Shown: positions 9,677-19,917 of the stretch, piece after piece
Layout of the letters: the number at the start of each line of letters is the position of its first letter
Position numbering within the stretch: position 1 is the first letter of the stretch
Assembly (NCBI RefSeq): GCF_013415125.1
Contig: NZ_JACCDE010000002.1
Coordinates: 1 to 64,000, forward strand
Origin: Vreelandella glaciei
GTDB taxonomy: Bacteria; Pseudomonadota; Gammaproteobacteria; Pseudomonadales; Halomonadaceae
Direction: 5' to 3'
Length of the DNA: 64,000 nucleotides
Made by a program: the position numbers and the translations under genes
Notes under the pieces: model-generated
Seen by the model: the letters and a program-made list of their open reading frames with translations, nothing else
Database searches by the model: none
Told to the model about the DNA's origin: nothing

Positions 9677-10888
9677 ATGCAGGACTCGACAGCATCGTCG
9701 TCTCAAGGGCTGGCGCGCAACCCGCGCTTGGCCGAATTTGTGTTGGCGCTAGGTGGCTTTGGGATTGGCACCAGCGAGTTCGTTATTATGGGGTTGATGA
9801 ACCGCGTAGCGGGTGATTTAGAGGTTACCGTGCCTCAAGTGGGTTATGCCATTAGCAGCTACGCCTTGGGTGTTGTGGTCGGCGCGCCGCTGATTTCAGC
9901 GCTGGCCGCGCGGGCGCCCAGGCGGATGCTGTTGATTATTCTGATGCTGGTGTTTGCCGTGGGTAATATCGCCAGTGCTATGGCGCCGGGTTTTTGGTCA
10001 TTCGTCGGCCTGCGTTTTCTGGCGGGCTTACCCCATGGCGCCTATTTTGGCATCGCGGCGCTAGTGGCGGCGGGGGCGGTACCGGTTGACCAAAGGGCGC
10101 GGGCTATTTCTCGGGTAATGATGGGTTTAACCGTGGCGATTTTGATTGGCGCACCGCTAGGCACCTGGACGGGCAATCTGTTTGGCTGGCAGATCGCCTT
10201 TGCCGGCGTTGGGGGCATTGCGTTGCTTACCGCCGCGTTGATTCGCCTATATGTACCGGTGCAGCCCGTTGATGACCTCGCAAGCCCAGTACGTGAGCTA
10301 ACAGCGCTGCTTAAGCAGCGCGTCTTGGTCACGCTGGCGCTTGCCTGCATCGGCTGCGGCGGCATGTTCGCCATTTTTAGCTATGTGATGCCGACGTTAA
10401 CCCAGCAGGCGGGGATGAGCGAAGCGCTGGGGCCGTTGGTGCTGGTCATTTTTGGCCTGGGCTCCATTGCCGGCAACTTAATCGGCGGTCGCATGGCGGA
10501 TAAAAACCTGATGCGTGCCATCCCGACTATTCTGCTCTGGTGTGGCGTGATCCAGGGGCTGTTTTACTTTGCGGCGAATAACGTTTGGACGGGGCTACTG
10601 TTTGTTGGTCTGGTGGGTACCAGCATGGCGCTGGCGCCTTCGCTACAAACCCGCTTAATGGATGTGGCAGAGGATGCCCAAACCATGGCGGCCTCCTTGA
10701 ACCACGCGGCCTTTAACGGTGCTAATGCCTTAGGGGCGTGGCTTGCAGGCCTGGCGATCAGCGCTGGCTTTAGCTGGTCGAGCACGGGCTTGGTCGGCGC
10801 GGGATTGGCGCTCTGTGGCTTGGTGATTTTTGCCGCTGGGCGCTGGTTGGAAAAGCGCACCTACGGCGCCGTGGCTCAGCGAGCCTAG
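9677..10888 (+). CDS. MFS transporter, DHA1/AraJ-type exporter
   Basis: A 403-residue inner-membrane protein with about 12 hydrophobic segments. The N-terminal GGFGIGTSEFVIMGLM is the signature of the AraJ/Bcr drug-efflux-like branch of the major facilitator superfamily. RFLAGLPHGAYFG and GAPLGTW match conserved motifs of helices 4 and 5. It likely exports sugars or drugs by proton antiport. ATG 9677 has AAGGAG six bases upstream, which decides against the earlier in-frame start at 9599. Confidence 0.85.
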   Translation: MQDSTASSSQGLARNPRLAEFVLALGGFGIGTSEFVIMGLMNRVAGDLEVTVPQVGYAISSYALGVVVGAPLISALAARAPRRMLLIILMLVFAVGNIASAMAPGFWSFVGLRFLAGLPHGAYFGIAALVAAGAVPVDQRARAISRVMMGLTVAILIGAPLGTWTGNLFGWQIAFAGVGGIALLTAALIRLYVPVQPVDDLASPVRELTALLKQRVLVTLALACIGCGGMFAIFSYVMPTLTQQAGMSEALGPLVLVIFGLGSIAGNLIGGRMADKNLMRAIPTILLWCGVIQGLFYFAANNVWTGLLFVGLVGTSMALAPSLQTRLMDVAEDAQTMAASLNHAAFNGANALGAWLAGLAISAGFSWSSTGLVGAGLALCGLVIFAAGRWLEKRTYGAVAQRA

Positions 10889-10999
10889 CGCTGCATCGCT
10901 ATTGATCAGTTGCCTAGTTATCGAACAGTGATAATTAACATGGCTAAAAAATCGAATTCTCTCTACTGTGTAAGGGTAGTAACCCATAAGGAGATGACC

Positions 11000-11251
11000 A
11001 TGCACGTTCAGGTATTGAATTCGACACGTATATTGACCCTCGGCGCGGTGGTGGCGTTAACCATTGGCTTGGCGGGCTGCGGTACCTCCACTGGCGAGCG
11101 CGCTACTAGCGGCGCGGGTGTCGGGGCTGCCATTGGCGCGGGTGCCGCAGCCGTCACCGGTGGTAGCGTCGTTCAAGGCGCCGTTATCGGCGGTGGCGTG
11201 GGTGCTGCCACCGGTGCCGCCACGGATGCAGATGACATCAATCTCGAATAA
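11000..11251 (+). CDS. Small glycine-zipper lipoprotein
   Basis: An 83-residue precursor with a hydrophobic signal and the lipobox LAGC, so the mature protein starts at a lipidated cysteine. The rest is almost entirely small residues in GxxxG patterns (GAGVGAAIGAGAAAVTGGSVVQGAVIGGGVGAATGAA), as in OsmB/YMGG-type glycine-zipper proteins that insert in or span the outer membrane. AAGGAG at 10988-10993 fits ATG 11000; the ATG at 10994 is too close. Function is unknown; related E. coli proteins respond to osmotic stress. Confidence 0.8.
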   Translation: MHVQVLNSTRILTLGAVVALTIGLAGCGTSTGERATSGAGVGAAIGAGAAAVTGGSVVQGAVIGGGVGAATGAATDADDINLE

Positions 11252-11266
11252 GTAATGGTTGATCTC

Positions 11267-11962
11267 TTAGCGACACAGCCTAAATCCGCGCATGCCCATA
11301 TGAAAGTGATCCGCATGCGCGGCGTTGTAATCGGGCCCCAATACATTACCGAAGGTATGGCAGGCGCCATCCCGCGCAGCGCGTAAAAACTCACCTACCT
11401 CGCCTTCATCATCCCAGTCATTGATCAGCGTAATACGCTGGCCGTTGTCAAACTGAAATCCCACTACATCCAGCGCTTCGGCGGTGGCGTGTTCGCTGCG
11501 TCTGCCGGTTTCGCGGCCGTAAACGTTACGGCAGGCAAAGCTTCCCACATGGTTAACCTGGCTCACCCGGCTGCCTATAATCTTCTCGGCGGCAGGCTGT
11601 AACGCGTGGCGTTCATACATGACCCACGCCAGCGCCATCGGGCAGGACGCCACGAAGCTCCGATTAAACGTCACATCGCTTGACTGCATGCGCACGACGT
11701 TGGAAAGCGGGCAGCTTGCCGTGGGGGTGTAATCGGCCAGCGGTGTATAGTGCAGCTCGCCCTCGGGAGCGGTTTTCAGCGCCGCTAAACAGCCGGTACG
11801 GTCATCGGCCAAGCGGCTTAGCTTCAGTTGAGTGACCGGCGTAATGGGGTCGTCAATATGCAGCGGTGCCCAAGGCGCCCAGGGGCGGGGAATCTCAATA
11901 ATGCCTTTTTGCAGGGCTACGCCCAGCGCAATCAGGCCTAAAATAAATAACGTACTGCGCAT
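11267..11962 (-). CDS. Extensin-like family protein
   Basis: A 231-residue protein with one N-terminal hydrophobic segment (residues 1-17) that serves as signal or anchor. It has the extensin-like C-terminal domain: a cysteine pair, SEHATAEALDVVGF with catalytic-type His and Asp, and a C-terminal HADHFHMGMRGFRLC. The domain is related to metal-dependent LAS-type peptidases, so a periplasmic peptidoglycan role is plausible. ATG 11962 is chosen because GGAGGTGAGC directly precedes it; the ATG at 11989 is not supported. It converges with the lipoprotein gene. Confidence 0.8.
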   Translation of the reverse strand: MRSTLFILGLIALGVALQKGIIEIPRPWAPWAPLHIDDPITPVTQLKLSRLADDRTGCLAALKTAPEGELHYTPLADYTPTASCPLSNVVRMQSSDVTFNRSFVASCPMALAWVMYERHALQPAAEKIIGSRVSQVNHVGSFACRNVYGRETGRRSEHATAEALDVVGFQFDNGQRITLINDWDDEGEVGEFLRAARDGACHTFGNVLGPDYNAAHADHFHMGMRGFRLCR

Positions 11963-12093
11963 GCTCACCTCCCTGTATGTCACTACCAACGCTACAGTCG
12001 CAGCGATGGGTGTGCGATACTGCGCAGCCTTGCTGCTCTGCTGCAGTCACTTTACTAGCGTTTACTACGTTTTCCGCTGCTTATTTTCGCTAA

Positions 12094-12744
<651 letters not shown>

Positions 12745-12863
12745 TCTAACAGGTTCTACTACTTTCTATTGCGTTGCACTATTTTTGGTCGCACCATTTT
12801 TTCACTGGGTCGGCGCCGTTCTCTACGGTGTCGGCCCGGTTCCGTCATAACAGGAAGGCTCCC

Positions 12864-13121
12864 ATGGCTCGCGTAACCGTTGAAGATTGTCTTGAAAATG
12901 TTGAAAACCGTTTCAAGCTGGTGATGATTTCCACCCAGCGCGCTCGCCAGCTGGCGCGTGGCTCCCGCGATGCGCTGCTGCCATGGGAAAATGACAAGCC
13001 CACGGTCATGGCGCTGCGTGAAATTGCCGCAGGCCTGGTGGATCACACGGTACTGGACGAGCCAGTTGAAGCCGCTGTGCGTCCGCGCCCAGCCATGGCG
13101 CCTACTCATATCGACGACTAA
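12864..13121 (+). CDS. rpoZ: RNA polymerase omega subunit
   Basis: An 85-residue omega subunit with the conserved start [20 protein letters not shown] and RARQLARGS, which binds the beta' subunit and helps it fold; in E. coli it is part of a ppGpp site. ATG 12864 follows AGGAAG at 12852-12857. Longer upstream codons in frame show no family similarity. It lies between gmk and spoT, fitting its link with ppGpp metabolism. Confidence 0.97.
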   Translation: MARVTVEDCLENVENRFKLVMISTQRARQLARGSRDALLPWENDKPTVMALREIAAGLVDHTVLDEPVEAAVRPRPAMAPTHIDD

Positions 13122-13151
13122 CGTTGCAACGAACCGATAGAGGCGCGGTAG

Positions 13152-15284
13152 ATGTTCACCATTGATGACCTGGCCGATCGACTCGGCGGCTATTTACCCC
13201 CGGATGAAATCCAGCAGGTCAAACGTGCCTTTTATTATGCTGAGCAGGCCCACGACGGCCAGCGGCGGCGTTCCGGCGAGCCTTACGTTACCCATCCGCT
13301 GGCGGTAGCGAATATTCTTGCCAATATGCACATGGACCATCAAAGCCTGATGGCCGCCATGCTGCATGACGTTATCGAAGATACCGGCGTTTCCAAAAAG
13401 GCCCTGGAGGCTCAGTTTGGCAAACCGGTAGCAGAACTGGTCGATGGGGTATCCAAACTTACCCAAATCACCTTTGAAGACAAAGCCGTCGCCCAAGCGG
13501 AAAATTTCCAGAAGATGGTGCTGGCGATGTCGCGGGATATCCGCGTCATCATCGTTAAGCTGGCCGACCGGCTGCATAACATGCGCACCCTGGGCGCCTT
13601 GCGCCCTGATAAAAAGCGCCGCATTGCCCGTGAAACACTGGAAATTTATGCCCGCATTGCCGGGCGACTGGGCATCAACACTATTCGTGTTGAGCTTGAG
13701 GATCTCTCTTTTCAAGCGATTCACCCGATGCGCGCCGAGCGCATCAAGCGTGCGGTGGCCAAAGCGCGTGGGCATCGGCGCAGCGCGATGCGTGAAATCC
13801 AGTCATCGCTGCAAAAAAGCCTGGATGAAGATGGCCTGAACGGCACAGTGATTGGCCGGCAAAAACATCTACTGTCGATCTACAAGAAGATGCGCGACCA
13901 GCGTAAGCCCTTCGCCGAAATTATGGATGTGTTTGGATTTCGCATCATTACCGAAGATGTGGCCAGCTGTTACCGAATTTTAGGCGTGGTGCATAACCTC
14001 TATAAGCCGGTACCGGGGCGCTTTAAAGACTATATTGCGATTCCCAAAGCGAACGGCTACCAGAGCCTGCATACCACCTTGTTTGGTTCTCGCGGTATGC
14101 CTATTGAGGTACAGATACGTACCCGTGAGATGGAAGCGATGGCCAATAACGGTATTGCCGCTCACTGGCTTTACAAGGCAGGGCAAACGTCGCACCCGAT
14201 TGCCGAAGGCAGCCACGCTCGTGCTCGCGCCTGGGTGAAAGGTTTGCTGGAGATGCAGCGCCACGCTGGCGATTCGCTAGAGTTTATCGAACACGTTAAA
14301 AACGACCTGTTCCCTGATGATATCTACGTGTTTACCCCCAAAGGCGACATCATGGAGCTGCCGCAAGGCGCGACCGTGATCGACTTCGCTTATACCGTAC
14401 ACACGGATATTGGCAATAACTGTATTGCTTGCCGGATTGACCGTCACTTGGCACCGCTCTCGACACGCTTAGAGAGCGGCCAGACGTTGGAAATTATTAC
14501 CGCCCCTGGTGCGCGCCCGAACCTTGCCTGGCTTAGCTTTGTGACCACCGCCAAGGCGCGCTCGGCTATCCGCCATGCGCTGAAATACCAGCAGCAGACC
14601 GAAGCCGTCATGCTGGGTCGGCGGCTGCTCAATAAAGCCCTGGCGCCGTTTGATACCAGCCTGGAAGAGCTGGATGAAAGCGCTATTAAACGCGCCTTTA
14701 AAGAGTTGGACGTCTCTTCTGAAGAGTCTCTGTTGGAATCGCTGGGGCTAGGCAACCGTATGACGCACGTGGTGGCTCGCCGCTTAGTGGATGCCGCCCA
14801 CGGTGATGATACTTATGAGCACCCCGCCGGTATTGAAGGCAGCAAAGCCGTGGTGATCAGCGGTAGTGAAGGCATGGTGACTAACTTTGCGCGCTGCTGC
14901 CACCCGCTACCGGGCGACCCTGTGGTGGGCCACCTTTCTACTGGCAAAGGCTTGGTCGTTCACCGCGCCGAATGTAAAAACGTGGTTGATAAAAACGATC
15001 CCGATAAGCTCTTCGCGCTGGAATGGTCGGACACGATTGATGAAGACTTCCCGGTGGCACTGCGTATTGAAATTGAGAGCCGCCGAGGGCTGGTGGCAGA
15101 ACTGGCCGGACTGGTCACCGATGCCGATGCCAATATCGAGCGTATCGGCATTGAAGAGCGCGATGCCCGTCTTTCCACCGTTAATTTGACGCTGTCAGTG
15201 AAAGGACGCGTGCATCTGGCACGCATTATTAAACGCATCCGAAATCTACCCAACGTTAGCAAAATTACCCGACTCGCCAACTAA
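13152..15284 (+). CDS. spoT: Bifunctional (p)ppGpp synthetase/hydrolase
   Basis: A 710-residue RelA/SpoT homologue close to the 702 residues of E. coli SpoT. Domains in order: HD hydrolase at about 30-180 with the MLHDVIEDT motif; synthetase at about 230-350 (DVFGFRIIT, NGYQSLHT); TGS at about 385-450 (DDIYVFTPKGDIMELPQGA); a conserved-cysteine region with FARCCHPLPGDPV; and a C-terminal ACT domain. It makes and degrades the alarmone under nutrient stress. It starts 30 bases after rpoZ and is probably cotranscribed. Confidence 0.97.
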   Translation: MFTIDDLADRLGGYLPPDEIQQVKRAFYYAEQAHDGQRRRSGEPYVTHPLAVANILANMHMDHQSLMAAMLHDVIEDTGVSKKALEAQFGKPVAELVDGVSKLTQITFEDKAVAQAENFQKMVLAMSRDIRVIIVKLADRLHNMRTLGALRPDKKRRIARETLEIYARIAGRLGINTIRVELEDLSFQAIHPMRAERIKRAVAKARGHRRSAMREIQSSLQKSLDEDGLNGTVIGRQKHLLSIYKKMRDQRKPFAEIMDVFGFRIITEDVASCYRILGVVHNLYKPVPGRFKDYIAIPKANGYQSLHTTLFGSRGMPIEVQIRTREMEAMANNGIAAHWLYKAGQTSHPIAEGSHARARAWVKGLLEMQRHAGDSLEFIEHVKNDLFPDDIYVFTPKGDIMELPQGATVIDFAYTVHTDIGNNCIACRIDRHLAPLSTRLESGQTLEIITAPGARPNLAWLSFVTTAKARSAIRHALKYQQQTEAVMLGRRLLNKALAPFDTSLEELDESAIKRAFKELDVSSEESLLESLGLGNRMTHVVARRLVDAAHGDDTYEHPAGIEGSKAVVISGSEGMVTNFARCCHPLPGDPVVGHLSTGKGLVVHRAECKNVVDKNDPDKLFALEWSDTIDEDFPVALRIEIESRRGLVAELAGLVTDADANIERIGIEERDARLSTVNLTLSVKGRVHLARIIKRIRNLPNVSKITRLAN

Positions 15285-15393
15285 TACGCCTATAACAGCA
15301 TGCTGATGGTATATCGGTAGTGTTTACTATTGGCTGAGTGGGCAGGGCACTAATTAGAACGACTTATTACCCACTGAAGGAGCGAGACATCGC

Positions 15394-15783
15394 ATGAGCA
15401 ATAAGGCTGTTATCAACACCAGCAAAGCACCCGCTGCTATTGGCCCGTACTCCCAGGCTATTAAAGCGGGGAACACGGTGTATCTCTCGGGCCAGATTCC
15501 GCTAGACCCTACCACCATGACGATTGTCTCTGAAGATTTTGAAGCTCAGGCACGTCAGGTCTTCACCAACCTGCAAGCCGTGTGTGAAGAAGCGGCAGGC
15601 TCGCTGAGCGATATCGTTAAGCTAAATCTGTATTTGGTCGACTTGGATAACTTTGCAATTGTTAACCAAGTCATGGAAGAGTTCTTCACCGCTCCCTTTC
15701 CAGCCCGCGCCGCCGTCGGCGTGAAAGCGCTGCCCAAAGGCAGCCAGGTGGAAGCCGAAGCGGTCATGGTGATTGGCGATTAA
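15394..15783 (+). CDS. ridA: Reactive intermediate/imine deaminase
   Basis: A 129-residue RidA/YjgF protein, a trimeric enzyme that hydrolyses reactive enamines and imines released by PLP enzymes such as threonine dehydratase. The signature [24 protein letters not shown] and the C-terminal [20 protein letters not shown] with its substrate-binding arginine are intact. GAAGGAG at 15376-15382 precedes the ATG. Its position after spoT is conserved in related bacteria. Confidence 0.96.
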   Translation: MSNKAVINTSKAPAAIGPYSQAIKAGNTVYLSGQIPLDPTTMTIVSEDFEAQARQVFTNLQAVCEEAAGSLSDIVKLNLYLVDLDNFAIVNQVMEEFFTAPFPARAAVGVKALPKGSQVEAEAVMVIGD

Positions 15784-15793
15784 CCGGGTTGAA

Positions 15794-16684
15794 TTAGGCG
15801 CTGTTGACCTCTAGAAAGCCGCCTTCTTTCAGCACCTGTGCATACCCTTCACGGTAGCTGGGAAAGCGGAACTGATAGCCAGTGCTAACAATGCGCTGGT
15901 TATCGCACCGTTTGCTGGCCCGACGGCGTAACGGTGACTGCATAGTTTCAGAGGCTTCCACTTTTAACTGAGTTGCCAGCCACATCATCACGTTATGCAT
16001 GGTGACCGGCTCGCAGTCGCTGCCCAGGTAGATATCGGCCAGCGTTTCACCGCTCTCTTGATAGCGAATCAGGTGGGCGATAATACCGGTGCAGTCGTCG
16101 CGGTGAATGCGATTGGAATAGATCACCGGGGTGATCGCCGCCACGCGGCCTTCAGCGACCTGATGAATTAGCCGGTCGCGGCCTGGGCCGTAAATGCCTG
16201 AGAAGCGAATGACCGTGCCGGGCAGGGGATGATTGATCAGCGCCTGCTCGGCTTCGCACATCAGTGTGCCCGAGAAGCTGCTGGGGTCAGTGGGGCTCTC
16301 TTCATTGACTACTTCGCCTTCCTGCTGGCCATGTACGCTGGTTGAAGAGACGAAAAACACCCGGCGCGGCGGCGTCTTGTGCTGCTCCATCACACGCAAC
16401 ACGCGCTTTAACCCTTCTGGGTAGGCGGTTTGATAGGCACTCTCTTCGAAACGGTCAGCGCTGACCGTATAAACCACATAGTCGGCGTGGGGAAGGCTTT
16501 TGGCATCGGCGTCTTCGAGGTCGTTTAAATCCAGCTTTAGCGGCTTAATACCGGTGCCTTTTAAGGCCTCGATGTTGCGCCGCAACCCAATCACTTGGTG
16601 CCCTTCCTCAAGCAACTCGCGCCCAAGGTTGATCCCAATATCGCCACAGCCGATAATCAGTACGGTTAGCTTCACCGTGCTCAC
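15794..16684 (-). CDS. SDR/NAD-dependent epimerase family oxidoreductase (YeeZ-like)
   Basis: A 296-residue extended short-chain dehydrogenase-like protein. The N-terminal Rossmann motif is VLIIGCGDIGINLGREL and residues after strand 2 (GLRRN) suggest NADP. The central region has VFFVSSTSVHGQQEGE, and the usual YxxxK active site is not evident, as in the YeeZ branch. The substrate is unknown. It converges with ridA (10 bases) and is divergent from oxyR. Confidence 0.8.
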   Translation of the reverse strand: MSTVKLTVLIIGCGDIGINLGRELLEEGHQVIGLRRNIEALKGTGIKPLKLDLNDLEDADAKSLPHADYVVYTVSADRFEESAYQTAYPEGLKRVLRVMEQHKTPPRRVFFVSSTSVHGQQEGEVVNEESPTDPSSFSGTLMCEAEQALINHPLPGTVIRFSGIYGPGRDRLIHQVAEGRVAAITPVIYSNRIHRDDCTGIIAHLIRYQESGETLADIYLGSDCEPVTMHNVMMWLATQLKVEASETMQSPLRRRASKRCDNQRIVSTGYQFRFPSYREGYAQVLKEGGFLEVNSA

Positions 16685-16820
16685 TCCTCTTGATTAATAT
16701 TCCCTATTAGATGCAAAGTCTTTACCAACGTTGACATTGAACTGTGTCATTGTCGGGTGAGAAAACCGTCGGCAGAGCTTGCTTGTCCTTTACCATCCCG
16801 CTGACTGCTATGATGCTAGG

Positions 16821-16871
16821 TTTTTCGTACAACGCTGTTTTCGCACAAACACTGTTTTCGTACATACCCTA
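16821..16871 (+). repeat. Three imperfect 17-bp direct repeats upstream of oxyR
   Basis: Three consecutive units at 16821-16837, 16838-16854 and 16855-16871 share TTTTCGyACA followed by a variable ACxCTG. They lie 39-89 bases before the oxyR start. The last unit (TTTTCGTACATACCCTAG) and the flanking CTAGG at 16816 resemble the terminal repeats of the MITE-like element at 36133-36294. The array may therefore be a remnant of that element or a regulator-binding array. Confidence 0.55.
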
Positions 16872-16909
16872 GTCACAAGCTGCTACGAGAGGATGCCACT
16901 GGCACCGCT

Positions 16910-17839
16910 ATGACTTTAACAGAACTTCGCTACATCGTAACCCTCGCCCAGGAGCGCCACTTTGGACGCGCGGCAGAACGCTGCCACGTTTCACAGCCCA
17001 CACTCTCCGTGGCGGTGAAAAAGCTGGAGGAGGAGCTTGAAACGCCGCTGTTTGAGCGCTCTAAGTCCACCGTACAAGTGACCCCGCTGGGTGAAAAGAT
17101 CGTTGCTCAGGCGCAGCGTGTGCTGGAACAGAGTACGCTGATTTTCGAGCTGGCCAGTAGCGGCAAAGATCAGTTGGCCAACCCGCTGCGCATTGGCGCG
17201 ATTTATACGATCGGACCCTACCTGTTTCCTCATCTGGTCCCTGCGCTGGCCAACGCGGCCCCGCAGATGCCGCTGTATATTGAAGAAGGCATGACCGGCA
17301 CGCTGCGCGCCAAACTCAGAAGTGGCGAGCTGGATGTGATTATTGTGGCGCTGCCGTTTACTGAAACCGATGTAGTGACAAAGGCCATCTATGAGGAAGA
17401 CTTTGAGGTACTGATGCCCGCCAATCACCCTTGGGTGTCGCGCGAAGCGATCAATAAAGAGGATTTACTCGAAGAGCGCCTGCTGCTGCTTGGCGAAGGT
17501 CACTGCTTCCGGGACCAGATTCTGGAAGCCTGCCCGGCGATTACCCAAAAGCTCAACAGCCCCAACAATACGCTGATTGCCGAAGGCGGGTCGCTGGAAA
17601 CCATTCGCCATATGGTGGCCTCTCGATTGGGCATCACCGTGCTGCCGCAGTCCGCGCTGGGCACCGACCAGTATGAAAATGCCATGCTGGTCAGTCGACC
17701 TTTTGTTGATCCAGTACCGTCGCGCACCGTGGCGATCGCCTGGCGGGCGAGCTTTCCCCGCCCTAAAGCCATTGAGGCGCTGATTCAGGCGATCAGCCAC
17801 TGCCGTCAACCTGCCCAAGCCGTGAAAAGCGCCCCATGA
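16910..17839 (+). CDS. oxyR: Hydrogen-peroxide-sensing LysR-type regulator
   Basis: A 309-residue LysR-type regulator: HTH at about 1-60 (RHFGRAAERCHVSQPTLSVAVKKLEEEL) and the OxyR sensor domain. The redox cysteines are present in GHCFRDQILEAC and number exactly C199 and C208, as in E. coli OxyR. When oxidised to a disulfide it activates catalase and peroxiredoxin genes. The stop overlaps the recG start (ATGA), matching the oxyR-recG operon of Pseudomonas aeruginosa. Confidence 0.96.
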   Translation: MTLTELRYIVTLAQERHFGRAAERCHVSQPTLSVAVKKLEEELETPLFERSKSTVQVTPLGEKIVAQAQRVLEQSTLIFELASSGKDQLANPLRIGAIYTIGPYLFPHLVPALANAAPQMPLYIEEGMTGTLRAKLRSGELDVIIVALPFTETDVVTKAIYEEDFEVLMPANHPWVSREAINKEDLLEERLLLLGEGHCFRDQILEACPAITQKLNSPNNTLIAEGGSLETIRHMVASRLGITVLPQSALGTDQYENAMLVSRPFVDPVPSRTVAIAWRASFPRPKAIEALIQAISHCRQPAQAVKSAP

Positions 17840-19914
17840 GCGATCTTTCCGCGCCGATTACCGCGCTGAAGGGCGTAGGCGAAGCGCTGGCGCTAAAGCT
17901 TGGCCGGCTGGGGATTGAGCGCGTTAGCGACCTACTGTTTCACCTGCCCTTGCGCTATCAGGATCGCACGCGGCTGACGCCAATTGGCCTGCTGCGGGCA
18001 GGGCAGGAGGCGGTGATAGAAGGCGAAGTGACCGCCTGCGATGTGGTTAAAGGTCGCCGCCGCAGCCTGTTGGTACGCCTGCGTGATGCCAGCGGCATTC
18101 TGAGCCTGCGCTTTTTTCACTTTTCGCCCGCCCAGCAGCAACAGCTACGCCCTGGCGCGACGGTACGCGCCTTCGGTGAAGCGCGGGCCGGGGCCACCGG
18201 TTTAGAGATCTACCACCCCGAATACCGCCTCAGTGGTGGCAGTGAAACGCCGGTCGATGAGTATTTCACACCTATTTACCCCACCACGGAAGGCTTGAAC
18301 CAACCGCGGCTGCGCGCGCTGGCTCAACAGGCGCTCGCGCTTCTCGACAGCGCCCCCGAGGCCTTGCCCGATGTGATTCCCGATACGCTGCTTCAGCGCT
18401 TTCAGCTACCGGGCTTGCACGCCAGCCTGCACCTGTTACATCAGCCACCGCCCGATGTGAACATCGAGCAACTCACCAGCGGCCAGCATCCGGCCACGCG
18501 GCGTTTAGCGCTGGAAGAGCTGCTTGCTCACCAGCTTAGCCTGCGCGAGGTTCGCTTGCGCATACAGGCGGATGGCGCTCCTTCGCTGCCCTCCGGGCGC
18601 AGCCTACAGGCGCGCTTTCTGGCCCAATTACCGTTTGCCTTGACCGGTGCTCAACGCCGGGTACTTGAAGAGATCGGCCACGACTTGAGCCGCCCCGCGC
18701 CGATGCTGCGCTTGATTCAGGGGGATGTGGGATCGGGTAAAACCGTGGTCGCCGCTATGGCCGCGCTGAGCGCTTTGGCGGGCAATTGTCAGGCGGCGAT
18801 TATGGCGCCCACTGAAATCCTCGCCGAGCAGCACTACCGCTCGTTCAAAGCCTGGTTTGAGCCGCTGGGCATCGAAGTAGCGTGGCTGGCGGGCAAGCTC
18901 AAAGGCAAAGCGCGGCTGGATGCCAAAGCGGCGATTGCCGATGGCCGCGCGCGTATGGTGGTGGGCACTCATGCACTGTTTCAGGACGACGTGCACTTCC
19001 AGTGCCTGGGGTTGGCGATTATTGATGAGCAGCACCGCTTTGGCGTGCATCAGCGCCTGGCGCTACGCGAGAAAGGCGAAGCGGGCGGGCTTACTCCACA
19101 CCAGCTGATCATGACCGCCACACCGATTCCCCGCACCTTAGCCATGAGTGCCTATGCAGATCTGGATGTTTCGGTGATCGACGAGCTACCTCCCGGCCGT
19201 ACGCCGGTGAAAACCGTGGTGGTGCCCGATGAGCGTCGCCCTGAAGTGGTTGAGCGTATTCGACTGGCCTGTAGCGAAGGCCGTCAGGCCTATTGGGTCT
19301 GTACGCTGATTGACGAATCCGAAGTGCTGCAGTGTCAGGCTGCCGAAGTCACCCGGGATGAGCTAACCGTAGCGCTTCCTGAATTGGCGGTAGGGTTGGT
19401 GCACGGGCGCATGAAGTCGAGCGAGAAAGCCGAAGTAATGACCGCCTTTAAAGCGGGGGAGCTGGACCTGCTGGTAGCGACGACGGTAATCGAAGTGGGG
19501 GTGGATGTGCCCAACGCCAGCCTGATGATTATCGAAAACCCTGAACGCCTGGGGCTTTCTCAGCTTCACCAACTACGGGGCCGGGTAGGACGGGGCAGCA
19601 CGGAAAGCTTCTGCGTACTGCTCTACCATCCGCCACTGTCGAAAAGCTCCCGCCAGCGCTTGGCGGTGATGCGCGAAACCACTGACGGTTTCCGCATCGC
19701 CGAGAAAGACCTGGAAATTCGTGGCCCCGGCGAAGTGCTCGGCACTCGCCAAACTGGCTTGGCACAGATGAAAATCGCCGACCTGGAACGCGATGCCGAT
19801 CTTCTGGAGCGAGTCAGCACCATGGCCCAAACGCTGCAGGGCAATCCCGAAATTACCGCCGTGCTGGTACGTCGTTGGTTAGGCGAGGCGGCAGGGCGCT
19901 ATGGGCAGGTTTAG
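17836..19914 (+). CDS. recG: ATP-dependent DNA helicase RecG
   Basis: A 692-residue superfamily 2 helicase that remodels stalled replication forks and branched DNA. The N-terminal wedge/OB domain spans about 50-160. Walker A is GDVGSGKTVVAAMAAL near 296-311, and Walker B is the RecG-type DEQHRFG near 397. TATPIPRT and the C-terminal helicase lobe with QLRGRVGRG follow. Length matches the family. It is cotranscribed with oxyR, and converges with yccS three bases after its stop. Confidence 0.97.
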   Translation: MSDLSAPITALKGVGEALALKLGRLGIERVSDLLFHLPLRYQDRTRLTPIGLLRAGQEAVIEGEVTACDVVKGRRRSLLVRLRDASGILSLRFFHFSPAQQQQLRPGATVRAFGEARAGATGLEIYHPEYRLSGGSETPVDEYFTPIYPTTEGLNQPRLRALAQQALALLDSAPEALPDVIPDTLLQRFQLPGLHASLHLLHQPPPDVNIEQLTSGQHPATRRLALEELLAHQLSLREVRLRIQADGAPSLPSGRSLQARFLAQLPFALTGAQRRVLEEIGHDLSRPAPMLRLIQGDVGSGKTVVAAMAALSALAGNCQAAIMAPTEILAEQHYRSFKAWFEPLGIEVAWLAGKLKGKARLDAKAAIADGRARMVVGTHALFQDDVHFQCLGLAIIDEQHRFGVHQRLALREKGEAGGLTPHQLIMTATPIPRTLAMSAYADLDVSVIDELPPGRTPVKTVVVPDERRPEVVERIRLACSEGRQAYWVCTLIDESEVLQCQAAEVTRDELTVALPELAVGLVHGRMKSSEKAEVMTAFKAGELDLLVATTVIEVGVDVPNASLMIIENPERLGLSQLHQLRGRVGRGSTESFCVLLYHPPLSKSSRQRLAVMRETTDGFRIAEKDLEIRGPGEVLGTRQTGLAQMKIADLERDADLLERVSTMAQTLQGNPEITAVLVRRWLGEAAGRYGQV

Positions 19915-19917
19915 GCG

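Noticed and set aside
10910-10999. Longer start for the glycine-zipper lipoprotein
   Set aside because: It would move the signal peptide and lipobox inside the protein; AAGGAG before 11000 decides the start.
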